From the NCBI GenBank assembly GCA_028274465.1, contig CM051455.1, positions 45,029,129 through 45,093,128 of the forward strand: 64,000 nt of DNA, in the 5' to 3' direction. The stretch comes from Plantago ovata (taxonomy: Eukaryota; Streptophyta; Magnoliopsida; Lamiales; Plantaginaceae). This document shows, piece after piece, positions 23,944 to 35,106 of the stretch. The notes below the pieces were generated by a model. It saw only the letters and a list, made by a program, of their open reading frames with translations, was not told the DNA's origin and did not search any database. Position numbers and translations under genes: made by a program. Every line of letters starts with the position of its first letter. The first letter of the stretch is position 1.

Positions 23944-26562
23944 TTAATAATCTTCTCTAACTTCAACTTCAAGTGTAAATTCATGATTACCGTTGCTTTG
24001 TTGTTCTTCCACTACTCTATTTGCAGATCTAACAACACTATCCCCGCATAAATACAGCCTCATTGATTTAAGCGTCATTGATTCTCCAAAAACTTCTGGG
24101 ATTTCCTCCAACTCACTCATAAGCAGAAGTTCCAAATGCTCAAGGCTAGGGAAGTGAGAACATTCCTCTGTTCTCCAGCTCACTAGACAATTACAGCCGA
24201 TTCCCAAATATCTCAGGCTTTGAAACTCCCCTTCACTTGTGATCCACTCTTCGCCGCTGAAACTGAAGGCACCTATGAAAAGAATTTCAAGATTTGGCAA
24301 TGAACCAACGAGCGTCATACTTCCCCACGGTATCTCACAATGAAATAAACTCAACTCTCTGATGGAATCAGGAAACATCCTAGTCTCCAGGTTTATTGTT
24401 GGTGCAGAAATCTCCAATCTTTCAAGTTTACGACATTGGACCATGTTAGGAATAGGAACACGGTTACCTGCTCTCCTATTATTAATTTTCAAATGCTTAA
24501 TATTTGGAATGCTGTTAAGCACCTTATCACTCAAATCTTGTACTTGTTTAAGCGTCTCCAAGTTTTCAAGCACAAATTCACAAGTGGGAGGCTCCGGCAT
24601 AATGACCGCCCTAGTAAAGTCAAGATGCTTAATGTGACGCAGCTTCCAGATGTCACATGGTAGAGTGATCTCTTTTACGGTGAACACATCCACAATCAAG
24701 GTCTCCAGATTCCAATACAAGGATATTAAAGAAGAAAATATCCAAACCGGGAAATCATAAATTGTAAATCTGATGAATCGTAAATTAACTAGTTGCACAG
24801 TATCTTCAGGTGCATTTTGAATAAAGGGTGCAAACAACACTCTTAGCAATCTTGAACATGATACTTCAGCTCGCCAATATAAATTGTTGAAGCAAATCAA
24901 AGAACGAGCAGATGCTTTTCCGAGTAGAGAAAACTCACGGTCATCATGAACAACTAAACGGCGTTGATTTTCTATTGTTTCCAGAGAAGCACCATTGACA
25001 TGAACAAATCTCCCTGTCTGAGCTTCTCTAATGCTAAGCTCCCGTACTAAATCATGCATCGTCAAACTCTCCATGCGTCCATAATCATCCAGCTTACTCA
25101 CTGTAATGAGGTTTCGATCAATGAGAGCATTTAGATACTCCTTTGCAATCTCTTCCGGCAGTTTATCTGCATTTGGCTTTAGGAGTCCATCTGTAGCCCA
25201 CAGCATGATTATATCAGAGACTTTGATTGGATGATCTTCTGGATAAGTGGCCATGTATAAGAAACAAGGTTTTAAATGGATAGGCAATTGGTGGTAACTC
25301 CAGGACAATATCTCTAAGCACTGCTCATTGTCTTCTCCACTTATAATGGAGCTTATATTTTCAGCAACATCTTCCCAGTACCCTGATGTGACGTGGGACG
25401 TTTCAAGGAGCCCTCCAATCACAATTAGAGCTAAAGGGAGCCCTTTGCAGCCCTTGGCAATCCTCTTTCCACATTCCTCTAATTCAGGCGGGCAACCTTC
25501 TTGACCAAAAACCTTCTTAGAGAGCAAATCCCAACTTTTATCATCATCTAGAACCTTCACTTCATAAGAATAAAACGATCCAACACTACGTGCAACATCG
25601 AACAGCCTTGTTGTAAGTAAGATTCTACTCCCGTTGTTATTGTCGGGAAGAAACCTATTTATGGCATCCCACACCTTGATGTCCCAAATATCATCCAAGA
25701 TAATGAGATAGCTTCTACCAAACAAGCATTTATGTAATTTATCTCCCAACTGTTCATCCTCTACATGAACATTTTCACCAATATTGCTTAAAAGAGGACG
25801 AATAATAGTTGCAACAGTAAAAACTTGAGACACAGTTACCCAAGCAATAATATCGAAATGGTTCTTCAGACCAGGGTACTTACAAATACTTTTGGCGAGA
25901 GTGGTCTTCCCAATACCGCCCATACCAACAACAGGAAGGATTTGGCGGCTGGATTCACGTCTGGTGAGTTGACCTATCAGATGGTTCACTTGCTCATCAA
26001 ATCCAACCGTCTTGATCGTTTCACCGGAAGGAACTGACAAGCCAATGGGCACAACGCTTCTGGGCAGCTGATCATTTCCACCGTTCTTCTCTTTGACCTC
26101 TATGGCCTCTTGAAGAATGAGATTCATTTCTTGGTGTGCTCTCAACAGATTATCACACAACATGGCATAGCCTTCATCAACCTCGATTGTACTCCCTTCG
26201 TCACTTTCGAATGTACTCTCTGTAGTAATCCAGCAGCTCCAGCAACAGGTAAGTAGGGGCACATTAGTGGACTCTATAAGTCGGCGCAGAATATTACGAG
26301 TAATATCAGATGATTCACATGGGGTAATTCGGTCCACAATATAGGATTCGATCGTGTCTTCTGCTGCAAAAGCAGTAGCAACCATTTTTTCAGCTAAATC
26401 ATTGCTAACTATTTGAGAATAAGCCTCAAGAAAGTAAACCAAGGAGTTAACTTGGTCGAACAGAGACTGAATTTGTGATTGATCAAAATAAACAGGGCAA
26501 GAATATTGAATTCGGCTTAAAACATTCATAAGAGAAACAAGAGCTGCATATGCTGCTGCCAT
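23944..26562 (-). CDS. CC-NB-ARC-LRR immune receptor, R1-like (NLR1)
   Basis: An 872-residue single-exon NLR on the minus strand. An Rx-type coiled-coil N-terminus (about 1-75) leads to NB-ARC with P-loop GMGGIGKTT at 213-221, kinase-2 LIILDDIWD at 286-294, an RNBS-B-like SRILLTTR at 312-319, GLPLAL at 374-379 and MHD at 502-504. Degenerate LRRs fill about 540-850. All NB-ARC switch motifs are intact, so it may be functional as a cytosolic sensor of pathogen effectors. The start MAAAYAALVSLMNVL agrees with NLR2. It is tandem with NLR2 at 30020-32506 (same strand, most positions shared). Unlike NLR2 it has about 44 extra residues between CC and NB-ARC (roughly 80-130), including LLTCCWSCW. The ligand cannot be inferred. 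Confidence 0.93.
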   Translation of the reverse strand: MAAAYAALVSLMNVLSRIQYSCPVYFDQSQIQSLFDQVNSLVYFLEAYSQIVSNDLAEKMVATAFAAEDTIESYIVDRITPCESSDITRNILRRLIESTNVPLLTCCWSCWITTESTFESDEGSTIEVDEGYAMLCDNLLRAHQEMNLILQEAIEVKEKNGGNDQLPRSVVPIGLSVPSGETIKTVGFDEQVNHLIGQLTRRESSRQILPVVGMGGIGKTTLAKSICKYPGLKNHFDIIAWVTVSQVFTVATIIRPLLSNIGENVHVEDEQLGDKLHKCLFGRSYLIILDDIWDIKVWDAINRFLPDNNNGSRILLTTRLFDVARSVGSFYSYEVKVLDDDKSWDLLSKKVFGQEGCPPELEECGKRIAKGCKGLPLALIVIGGLLETSHVTSGYWEDVAENISSIISGEDNEQCLEILSWSYHQLPIHLKPCFLYMATYPEDHPIKVSDIIMLWATDGLLKPNADKLPEEIAKEYLNALIDRNLITVSKLDDYGRMESLTMHDLVRELSIREAQTGRFVHVNGASLETIENQRRLVVHDDREFSLLGKASARSLICFNNLYWRAEVSCSRLLRVLFAPFIQNAPEDTVQLVNLRFIRFTIYDFPVWIFSSLISLYWNLETLIVDVFTVKEITLPCDIWKLRHIKHLDFTRAVIMPEPPTCEFVLENLETLKQVQDLSDKVLNSIPNIKHLKINNRRAGNRVPIPNMVQCRKLERLEISAPTINLETRMFPDSIRELSLFHCEIPWGSMTLVGSLPNLEILFIGAFSFSGEEWITSEGEFQSLRYLGIGCNCLVSWRTEECSHFPSLEHLELLLMSELEEIPEVFGESMTLKSMRLYLCGDSVVRSANRVVEEQQSNGNHEFTLEVEVREDY

Positions 26563-28786
26563 ATGTTCCTGTGTATATTTTGAGTTCTAAGAAGAGTTTT
26601 AGTTGAATGCAGAAAGGCTCAGATTGCAAGTATGGAAAATTTGAATGAGTAAAAAACTACTAGTATTACTCATTTGTTAAAAGTCTTTCTTCCAAGCATT
26701 TTAATAATAAGGGTATAGTGCTGGGACATTAATTTATACAACAAACAGAAGAAACTTCAAAGAAGATACCAAACACAAGATGGGAGTAGATTTTATAATA
26801 TATCAGTCAAGATAGGCCATAATATAAAAAGAGACACTCTAGTCTGGGGATATAATACAAGAACAGTTCACATACTGTATTTGTATTGGGGTACTCCATA
26901 AAATCGGCTGACATATTTAAGGCCCCTTTACAGTTTACTTTCAGAAAGTTACAATCTCAAGTTGTATTTTAGTACTAAAAAACATGTATATATATATATT
27001 GCAGCTACGACTAGATGCATGAATGAACACCTTCTTAACGGATTGACACCAAGCCACCTTCTGAAAGGTTGTTCTTCATTCATTCTTTCTTAGTGCAATG
27101 TGGTATCAAATCCTGACAAAAGAGAGTACAAAAAACCAAAGATCACTATAATGGCATCATCCAACAATTCATATAGATTGATAGGGACGGTATCTACAAG
27201 GAAGTCCTTGCTTTCTCTTGAATAAAGGAAGGGCAAAGGGCAAACCATCGGGGAGTGAATTTATAACAAAGTAATTGGAACTAAGAAAAACTATGAAATG
27301 AAACCAATGTCGTATGTGTATTATCCAATTTTGAACATAAATAAACTCGTCCAGCATCTGATCACCGTAACGATCTCTAGATCAAGATAATGATCTGATG
27401 TTTCCACACCAAATGCGGTAATTCATCGACAGTATCACACATGACATCACATAAACAGAGTTGAATATTTAGTCTAACATTCAGTAAGGGCGACTCATAT
27501 CTAATTCCAAACATACAAATCAGTCTACCACTGAATTAGGGAGTACTTGTGAGAAGAGTCTTTCTTCCAATCATTAATAATAGAATATACTTAGCTGTTA
27601 AATATTACTCAACTTATACTACAGCAGAAAAAACTTCAAAGGTTATGCCAAGTCTAACTTATCACAATGCATGTGTTCTAGAATGATGAATCCATGAAAG
27701 ACTTCTTAGTTGATTACTCTGTAACAACTACAAATAAATAAATCAGGTATGTGGTGTGTGGATATGGACTTTTCACCTTCCCTGCATTTAAATATGATAT
27801 CCTAACAATAAGCTCGACCATGACATCGCAACTACTAGTGTTAAACAACTAATTGAGTAAGTAAACTAAAACCCGATTCAAATTAAGCGACGATTTGGGG
27901 AATAGAAACTGTATAGGCATTGCATGAAAGAAAGAAGCAATAAGTAGCATAAAAATGTCACAAAGTATAATTAGTTTGTATTTATTAATTAGCAGAAGAT
28001 GTGCTAAGAGCAGATGCTGATGTACATGTTTGTTGCTGTTTCAAACCAAGTAATTAGAAATACTTCTTATGTTACCATCTCCTCCTATGATAACAACTTT
28101 GTCCATGAAAGAATATCTGTAAGCATCAATTAAGAGCATGAGATAATCTAATGAAAATCAACTATAGTATTATTGTTTATGAAGCAATATTTATATGATC
28201 ATATATACAAAACATGCAAATGAACCTATAAGCAAACCAGGGTTAAAACTCCAATAAATTCAAACATTCAAAAAAACTCAAGAACTATATGATATAAATA
28301 AATTAATTAATTATAAGTATTCCTCTGTAGCTAATCCATTTCATAACTATCAAATTACATGCGAATCCAAGAAAATACATGTAAAATTAGCCCAAAATTA
28401 TTGGAAACAGCAGAATCAGTATGACCAAGTGAATCTGAAATTACCAAGCACTGTAGCTTCCCTTGCACAATGCCACATCCTTCGATTCGCCTCTCGATCG
28501 GACCCTGGCCCACCTCACTCACAATTACCAAGTCTTCTTCCTTACTCATCCCGCTAGTACATTGCTTTCAAGCTGGGGCGAAGATAATATCAACTGAGTT
28601 TATTTTGTTGGTTTTTATAATCTCATACTGTATATTTTTGTCTTTTGAGTTTACCCCCCTCTAATATTTAATTTTATACCCCCTAAACTTTGAGATTCAC
28701 AATAAGTCCTTAATGTTTTTAAATTTGCATAATTATAATATTTACTCTCTTCGTTCGGACCAAATGTTTTTGTTAACCATTTGACG
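26563..28786. other. Intergenic spacer upstream of NLR1
   Basis: AT-rich sequence. The first few hundred bases upstream of 26562 are the probable NLR1 promoter. A minus-strand open frame at 28355-28549 begins MSKEEDLVIVSEVGQGPIER in locally GC-richer DNA and might be an isolated exon, but I do not recognise it. A MITE-like left end (TACTCTCTTCGTTCGGACC) lies near 28741. Confidence 0.4.
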
Positions 28787-29157
28787 AAATCGGTGGCTGG
28801 AGAAATTTGTGTTCTTGGAACACCAATGAATGATCATGGGTCTTTTAGCTGTTCATGGGAAATGGAATTGGTGCTCTTGAGCACTTCAACGAAATGCCGA
28901 GAAGAGGAATGAGGCCGGATGATGTGACATTTGTTGGGGCACTCCTTGCTTGCACGCATGGAGGAATGGAATTGATAAGGGACATGGAACAGAGATTTTC
29001 AATCAAATCTAAGTTAGAACACTATGGATGCGTGGTTGATCTACTAGGTCGTGCGGGAGAGCTGCAAGAAGCTTACAATCTGAAAAAATCAATGACAATG
29101 AAATCAGATTCTGTTATCCGGAGAACATTACTTGGGGCATGCAAATATACTACGTAA
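28787..29157 (+). pseudogene. PPR protein gene fragment (copy 2), E-type C-terminal part
   Basis: The translation contains GMRPDDVTFVGALLACTHGG, LEHYGCVVDLLGRAGELQEA and a LLGACK ending, the standard C-terminal repeats plus start of the E motif of plant PPR proteins. A frame change near 28830 separates it from the preceding GGWRNLCSWNT segment shared with copy 1. There is no N-terminal repeat array, so it cannot encode a working protein alone. Confidence 0.8.
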
Positions 29158-29269
29158 GCAACTACATATCCTGAAGAAGATAAATAAGTAAATAATCCAG
29201 TTGCAGGAGACTGAAGCGCCTGGGGTATAATCAATCCAGTTAGGATCAAATTTCTATCATGTAGTACGG

Positions 29270-29430
29270 TTCATGGTGGATTGTACTAGGTATATATGTA
29301 AGAGGTGCCAAATTAAGTGCACAAATGACATGGTGTTGATGTGCATGAGACCACCCAAGGGTCTCTCAACTGACACTTAATTTGGCACCTCTTACACACA
29401 TATAGTCTATCCAGTTCTACCATATAATTA
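29270..29430. repeat. Hairpin with perfect 22-bp arms (MITE or small-RNA precursor)
   Basis: The arm 29298-29319 (starting GTAAGAGGTGCC) is exactly complementary to 29374-29395, with a 54-nt loop that contains its own GAGACC/GGTCTC stem. Imperfect pairing extends outward through the TATATATG/CACATATA region. The NLR1 copy of the flank lacks it, so it was inserted or lost after duplication. It could be a small MITE or a hairpin RNA source. No known miRNA is recognised. Confidence 0.7.
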
Positions 29431-29439
29431 TTAACATCC

Positions 29440-29830
29440 CTCTTCAATACCGGCCTTAAACCATAAAATGACTAGTACTGTGCGCTATTATCATTGATCT
29501 CAACAGTAGTACTATTCAAGAAAAGATTAATACTCACCATTCTACATGCCAACATTACTCAACAACAATGTTACACAAAGCCCAATATTACAATTTCATT
29601 TCTTCTCAAATATTAGACCATTATTACCTAATGGATCTACCACCCGAATTCCAAACTGCATGTTCCAAACCTCATCCGGCCCATTGGAGATGCCACACTC
29701 GTCTCTTCAGGATATCAACCCGACTCCACCTGAAAAGCCAGCTGATCCACCTACCACCGTTTCCACCCAAAGCTAGTTTTGATAGAGCATTAAAGAACAA
29801 GTACGATTCAGATCAAAATTAAAGTGAATA
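29440..29830 (+). repeat. NLR downstream flank, copy 2 of a segmental duplication
   Basis: This matches 23085-23640 with several indels, again sits just downstream of an NLR gene (NLR2) and again has the TGGATCTACC-CCGAATTCCAAACT block. Confidence 0.75.
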
Positions 29831-30019
29831 ATAATAAATTCATGTCCAACCAGTATGATTTGATTCCTTTCCGAACTAAAGTCATTGCATGCAAAATATT
29901 GATCTTTTAATTGATGAGTACTAGAAGTAAAGCCGTAAAAGATTTGCAAGAAATAGTTAGAAGATATATACCTAAACTAATTAACCGTAGCTTTGCTGTT
30001 CTTCCAGCTGTGAGTAAAT

Positions 30020-32506
30020 TTAATCTTCAAGATCCCAAAGTGTAAATTCATGATTACCGTTGCTTTGTTGTTCTTCCAATATTCTCTCTGCAGATGTATA
30101 AATGCCGCTGCTAAGCCATTTATGCAAGTTGATTGATTTAAGTGTCATCGATTCTCCAAAAACTTCTGGGATTTCCTCCAGCTCTGTCATAAAGCTAAGA
30201 TCCAAATGCTCGAGGCTAGGGAAGTGAGAACAGTCCTCCGTTCTCCAGCTCTCTAGATAACTTCCACTAAGTTCCAAATATTTCAGGCTCTGAAACTCAC
30301 CTTCATTTGTGGTCCACTCTTCACCAAAGAAAATGTCCGGGCCTAAAAAAAGACGTTCAAGATTTGGCAACGAACCAATGAGTGTCATTCTTCCCCACGG
30401 GATCTTACAATGTCTTAAACTCAGCCTTCTGATGGAATCAGGAAACATCTGAGTCTTCAGGTTCATTGTTGGTGCACGAATATCCAATCTTTCAAGTTTA
30501 TGACACTGGACCATGTTAGGAATAGGAACATGCTCATGATCTTCTCCGTTATTACAAATTTCCAAATGTTTAATATTTGGAATGTTGTTAAGCGCCTTAT
30601 CACTCAAATCTTGTACCTTTATAAGCGTCTCCAATTTTTCAAGCATAAACTCTGCAGTGGGAGGGTCCGGCAGAATGACCGCATTAGTAAAGACAAGATG
30701 TTTAATGTGTCGCAACTTCCAGATGTGACAAGGTAGATTGACCGTTCCTGTGTTAACATCCACAATCAAGTTCTCGAGATTCCACAGCAAGGATATTGAA
30801 GAAGAAAACAACCACAATGGGAAATCATCCTTTCCAAAAACTCTGAGGATTCGTAGATTAACTAGTTGCACAATATCTTCAGGTACACTAAGCCCTTTGG
30901 ACGCAAAAAACACTCTCAGCAATCTTGAACATGAGATATCATTTGGGAAATGCGAGTTTCTAAATAAAATCAAAGAACGAGCAGATTCTTTTCCGGATAG
31001 AGAAAACTCAAGGTCACCATGAACAACTAAACGGCGATGCTTTTCTATTGTTTCCAGGGAAGCACCATTGACATGAACAAATCCACTTTTTTTAGATTCT
31101 CTAATGCTAAGCTCCCGTACTAAATCATGAATAGTCACTGAATACAAGTCTCCAAAACCATTATACCCATTCACTGTAACAAGGTATCTATCGATGAGAT
31201 CATTCAGATACTTCTTTGCAATCTCCTCTGGAAGTTCATCTGCATTTGGTTTTAAGAATCCATCTGCAGCCCACAACTTGATGACATCAGAGACTTCGAT
31301 TTGATGATCTTCCGGATAAGTGGCCATGTATAAGAAACAAGGTTTTAAATGGATAGGCAATTGGTGGTAACTCCAGGACAATATCTCCAAGCAACGTTCA
31401 TTGTCTTCTCCACTTATGATCGAGGTTATATTGTCAGCAACGTCTTCCCAGTACTCTGATGCGATGTCAGACGTTTTAAGCAGCCCACCGATCACAATTA
31501 GAGCTAAAGGAAGCCCTTTGCAGCCCTTAGCAATTCTCTTTCCACATCCCTCTAATTTAGGAGGGCAAACTCCTTGACCAAACACCTTCTTAGAGAGTAA
31601 ATCCCAACTCTTATCATCATCTAGAACCTTCACTTTATAAGAATCAAACGATCCTACACTACGCGCAACATCAAACAGCCTTGTTGTTAGTAAGACTCTA
31701 CTCCCATTATTATTGTCGGGAAGGAACCTATTTATCGCATCCCACGCCTTGGTATCCCAAATATCATCCAATATAATGAGATATCTTCTACTAAACAAAC
31801 ATTTATGTAAAGAAACTCCCAACTGCTCATCATTCTCTACATGACAGTTTTTTCCAATGTCGCTTAAAAGGGAACGAATAATAGTTGCAGCAGTAAAAAC
31901 TTGAGATACTGTGACCCAAGCAATAATATCGAAATGAGTCTTCAGAGCAGGGTACTTACAAACACTTCTGGCGAGAGTGGTCTTTCCAATACCGCCCATA
32001 CCGACAACAGGAAGGATTTGGCGGCTGGATTCACGTCTGGTGAGTTGACCTATCAGATGGTTCACTTTCTCATCAAATCCGACCGTCTTGATCGTTTCAC
32101 TGGAAAGAACTGACAAGCCAATGGGCACAACGCTTCTGGGCAGCTGATCATTGGTAGTGCTCTTGTCTCTGACCTCCATGACCTCTTGAAGGATGAGATC
32201 CATTTGTTGATATGCGTTCTCCAGATCATAACACAAGAGGGCATAGACTTGGTCACTATCGCCTGTAAGTCGACCCACAATATATGACTCGACCGTGTCT
32301 TCAGCTGAAAAAGCAGCAGCAACCATTTTTTCAGCTAAACCATTGGTAATTATTTGGGAGTAAGCTTCAAGAAACTCAACCAAGGAATTAACTTGATTGA
32401 ACAGAGATTGTACTTGTGATTGGTCAAAAGAAACAGGGCAAGAATATAGGACTCGGTTTAAAACATTCATGAGAGAAACAAGAGCTGCATATGCTTCTAC
32501 TGCCAT
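30020..32506 (-). CDS. CC-NB-ARC-LRR immune receptor, R1-like (NLR2)
   Basis: A single-exon NLR of 828 residues if translation starts at MAVEAYAALVS (32506), which aligns with the NLR1 start. An in-frame ATG nine codons upstream (32533) would add MNSNIDLRI and is less likely. The order is coiled coil, then NB-ARC with GMGGIGKTTLARS, LIILDDIWD, SRVLLTTR and GLPLAL, then LRRs ending in GNHEFTLWDLED. At the usual MHD position it reads VTIHDLVREL, so the methionine is replaced by isoleucine (IHD) while His and Asp are kept. It lacks the ~44-residue linker insertion seen in NLR1. The close similarity to NLR1, including flanking DNA, marks a recent tandem duplication. Probably functional; the recognised effector is unknown. 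Confidence 0.92.
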   Translation of the reverse strand: MAVEAYAALVSLMNVLNRVLYSCPVSFDQSQVQSLFNQVNSLVEFLEAYSQIITNGLAEKMVAAAFSAEDTVESYIVGRLTGDSDQVYALLCYDLENAYQQMDLILQEVMEVRDKSTTNDQLPRSVVPIGLSVLSSETIKTVGFDEKVNHLIGQLTRRESSRQILPVVGMGGIGKTTLARSVCKYPALKTHFDIIAWVTVSQVFTAATIIRSLLSDIGKNCHVENDEQLGVSLHKCLFSRRYLIILDDIWDTKAWDAINRFLPDNNNGSRVLLTTRLFDVARSVGSFDSYKVKVLDDDKSWDLLSKKVFGQGVCPPKLEGCGKRIAKGCKGLPLALIVIGGLLKTSDIASEYWEDVADNITSIISGEDNERCLEILSWSYHQLPIHLKPCFLYMATYPEDHQIEVSDVIKLWAADGFLKPNADELPEEIAKKYLNDLIDRYLVTVNGYNGFGDLYSVTIHDLVRELSIRESKKSGFVHVNGASLETIEKHRRLVVHGDLEFSLSGKESARSLILFRNSHFPNDISCSRLLRVFFASKGLSVPEDIVQLVNLRILRVFGKDDFPLWLFSSSISLLWNLENLIVDVNTGTVNLPCHIWKLRHIKHLVFTNAVILPDPPTAEFMLEKLETLIKVQDLSDKALNNIPNIKHLEICNNGEDHEHVPIPNMVQCHKLERLDIRAPTMNLKTQMFPDSIRRLSLRHCKIPWGRMTLIGSLPNLERLFLGPDIFFGEEWTTNEGEFQSLKYLELSGSYLESWRTEDCSHFPSLEHLDLSFMTELEEIPEVFGESMTLKSINLHKWLSSGIYTSAERILEEQQSNGNHEFTLWDLED

Positions 32507-33908
32507 AATTCTCAAGTCTATATTTGAGTTCAAAGGCAGAGTTCAGGTGCAAGTTTGAGATGAATTGTCGAGATTTGGCTTTTGAATTGAGTAGTCTGTA
32601 TTCATGAAAAAGATAAAAGATAATCCAAATGGAATGTACACAAGTCACAAGATGATGATGTTGTCATGTTGATGCGGTCCAGACTGATTTTATTCCAAGC
32701 ATTTTATCAATTTATATGAATTTATACAGGAGGGACAAATTTCAATTTTCAAAGAAGGTGGGGTGCCAATTAAAGGCCAAGTTAGATAGATCGATTAATT
32801 TATATTATATCTTTCTCTTTCTCCATTACTTTCTTTAACCACACCATATGATGATGAAAATGGGAATAATTAATTAACTTTTCATCTAGAGTCACTCAGG
32901 CACAAAGAAATGAAAAAGATCCAGAAACTGTTACGCTGCTGCATTGTTCCCGGAAGAACCGATCACAACATCGTGAAGTTTTATGGCTAAAAGATTGGCA
33001 CGAACACTTGTGCACAAATTTAAATTTTAAAAAAAATTATTATACAAACTGATTCAGAATTCCTTATAAACTGTATCTGCAGGCCGGAAATAGCAACACG
33101 AGTCCAACAAATATTGTTTAAAGAAGTGGTCAAAATAATGGAAGAAATGAAAAAAAGTCAGAATCCAGTTTGTATATAGATAATGCAATCAATTAGCTGA
33201 CACAATCGCTAATTAAATAAGTAAGCAAGCTGACCTTTGGTGATCCATAACGACTGTTGAATGATAATATCGCCCGATGCTTTTATTTTGTATGAGATTC
33301 TTGCCCACAATGGTTGAAGAATGTAATAGATCAAGTTAGTAAGACTTTTACTCGAAGTGTTAAGTACAATATGTGTACATCGTAAGTAATTTATTTATGT
33401 AATGGAATTTGAAATTATTATTTTTTTTAAGTGTGAGAGTATTGTATTATACTATTATCCAATTTAAAGCACTTGGAGTTAATGAAATTTTTTACTGTTT
33501 AAAAAAAATATTCTGAATTTATGATGATTGTGTCCACAGTAAACATACTCGGTATCACGAAGAAAAAAAACACTCCGATGCTTCCATTTCAAAGTTGGTT
33601 TGATTTCCCGTCAAATATATAGACAGATTACTAGTTTAAAATTTACTAGGAGGGATTACTAAGTATCTCATTCGGTCATTCCAAACACACAAACACACAA
33701 ATCACTCGTCTCATCCAAAATCATACGTAGATTATAGCACTTAAATTTACAAGCCGGCGATTTCAAGTGTGAAACTAGTTTTACAAGTTACTACCCGTCC
33801 AAAATTGACCGGTATAGTCTAGTCTAATCATATAGTAAGAATTATATTTGACAAAATATAATATATCATCAAAAGGAAGAAGAAGAAAAATAAGTATGAG
33901 TACTTCAT
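32507..33908. other. Intergenic spacer upstream of NLR2
   Basis: The first part is the probable NLR2 promoter; its leader (TATATTTGAGTTC) matches that of NLR1. I see no further gene or repeat with definable ends. Confidence 0.4.
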
Positions 33909-34281
33909 ACACCCTCCCTCCGTTCCCTCTAAAGTTTCATGTTTCACCTTATCGGAATAATTTTTAGAAAAAATTAAAAATGAAAAAAGGTTAAAAAAAA
34001 AATTACAAATGTTGATTTTTTGTGCACAACGACTACACCCTCCCTCCATTCCCTCTGAAGTTTCATGTTTCACTTTATCAGAATAATTTTTAAAAAAATA
34101 AATAAAGATGAAAAAGGTTTAAAAAAATTATGAATGGTGATTTTTTGTGCACAATGACTAAAAGTTTAAATTTCTGACCCTCCCAAACTTTTTTTGATCT
34201 TTTTTCTATTTTTAATTATTTAAAAAAAAAAACTGTTTTGGAAATAGTAAACATAAAACTTTAGTGGGAACGGAGGGAGTA
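33909..34281. mobile_element. Stowaway-like MITE with internal tandem duplication
   Basis: The left end CCCTCCCTCCGTTCCCTCT and the right end ACGGAGGGAGTA are inverted repeats. The left ~125 bp (terminus plus AAAGTTTCATGTTTCAC to GTGCACAACGACT) is duplicated in tandem, so a second internal terminus begins near 34037. Non-coding. Confidence 0.65.
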
Positions 34282-34696
34282 ATAATTATGTGAATTAATT
34301 TTATGACGTCAACTATAAATAATACACTACGTACACGGTGAATATGAAATCGAAAAGGATCAATGATGTGATTACCACTTACAAATTTATTATCTTTGTG
34401 CACCCGATAATTAAACTCCTAAGTTCACATAATTAATAGCATGTAAACCAATTAAATCAAGTTAAATCACAACCTAGTGGAACATACCCAAACTGCTAAG
34501 ATGTAGATCAAATACTCTCCCCTAAAGCATTAATCATAAATTTGCTCCCTTTTGGGCCAACAGGCTCAAAGTTGGAAGGCATAGGTCACAAATCCCCTCG
34601 TGATTGGGGTACACCAATGCAACTTGCTCAAACTCATGATAAAGGAATAGATTAAAAAATTTACTCCCCATAGTATACCTGTGTACTAGTCAAACT
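34282..34696. other. Intergenic spacer
   Basis: AT-rich, without recognisable gene or repeat. Confidence 0.4.
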
Positions 34697-35074
34697 TTGG
34701 GGGTGGTGGACTTTGGTGGTTGTGGTGGTGGTCAAAGGCGTTGGGTGGTGGACGCTAGTGGTTGCGGTTGTGTTCAAAGGTGTTGGGGTGTTGGACTCTG
34801 GTGGTTGCGGTGGTGGTCAAAGGCGTTGGGGGATGGGCGCTGGTAGTTGCGGTGGTGTTTAAAGGTGTTGGGGTGTTGGATTTTGGTGGTTGCGGTGGTG
34901 TTTAAAGGTGTTAGGGTGTTGGACTCTGGTGGTTGCGGTGGTGTTTAAAGGTGTTGGAGTGTTGGACTTTGGTGGTTGTGGTGGTGGTCAAAGGTGTTGG
35001 GTCGATGGACTCTGGTGGTTGTGGTGGTGGTCAAAGGTGTTGCAAAGTGGTTCTTGGTGGTTCAGTGGTGAAAG
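34697..35074 (+). repeat. 43-bp GGT-rich minisatellite, about 8 copies
   Basis: Eight units of about 43 bp (for example TTGGGGTGTTGGACTCTGG plus TGGTTGCGGTGGTG plus a TCAAAGGCG-type end) run from 34697 to about 35038, followed by a degenerate partial unit. One strand is almost free of C and rich in GG/GGG runs. The unit length is not a multiple of three and any open frame through it is accidental. It lies roughly 0.5 kb upstream of the UFD1 promoter. Confidence 0.9.
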
Positions 35075-35106
35075 GTAATTTTGTTATTTTATAAAAATCA
35101 TAACCA

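Noticed and set aside
28355-28549. Small gene on the minus strand (MSKEEDLVIVSEVGQGPIER)
   Set aside because: Only one short frame in slightly GC-richer DNA, with no recognisable family and no supporting neighbouring exons. Noted under the spacer but not called.
34890-35078. Cysteine/tryptophan-rich small protein
   Set aside because: It lies within the 43-bp minisatellite, whose unit is not a multiple of three, so the frame shifts from unit to unit.
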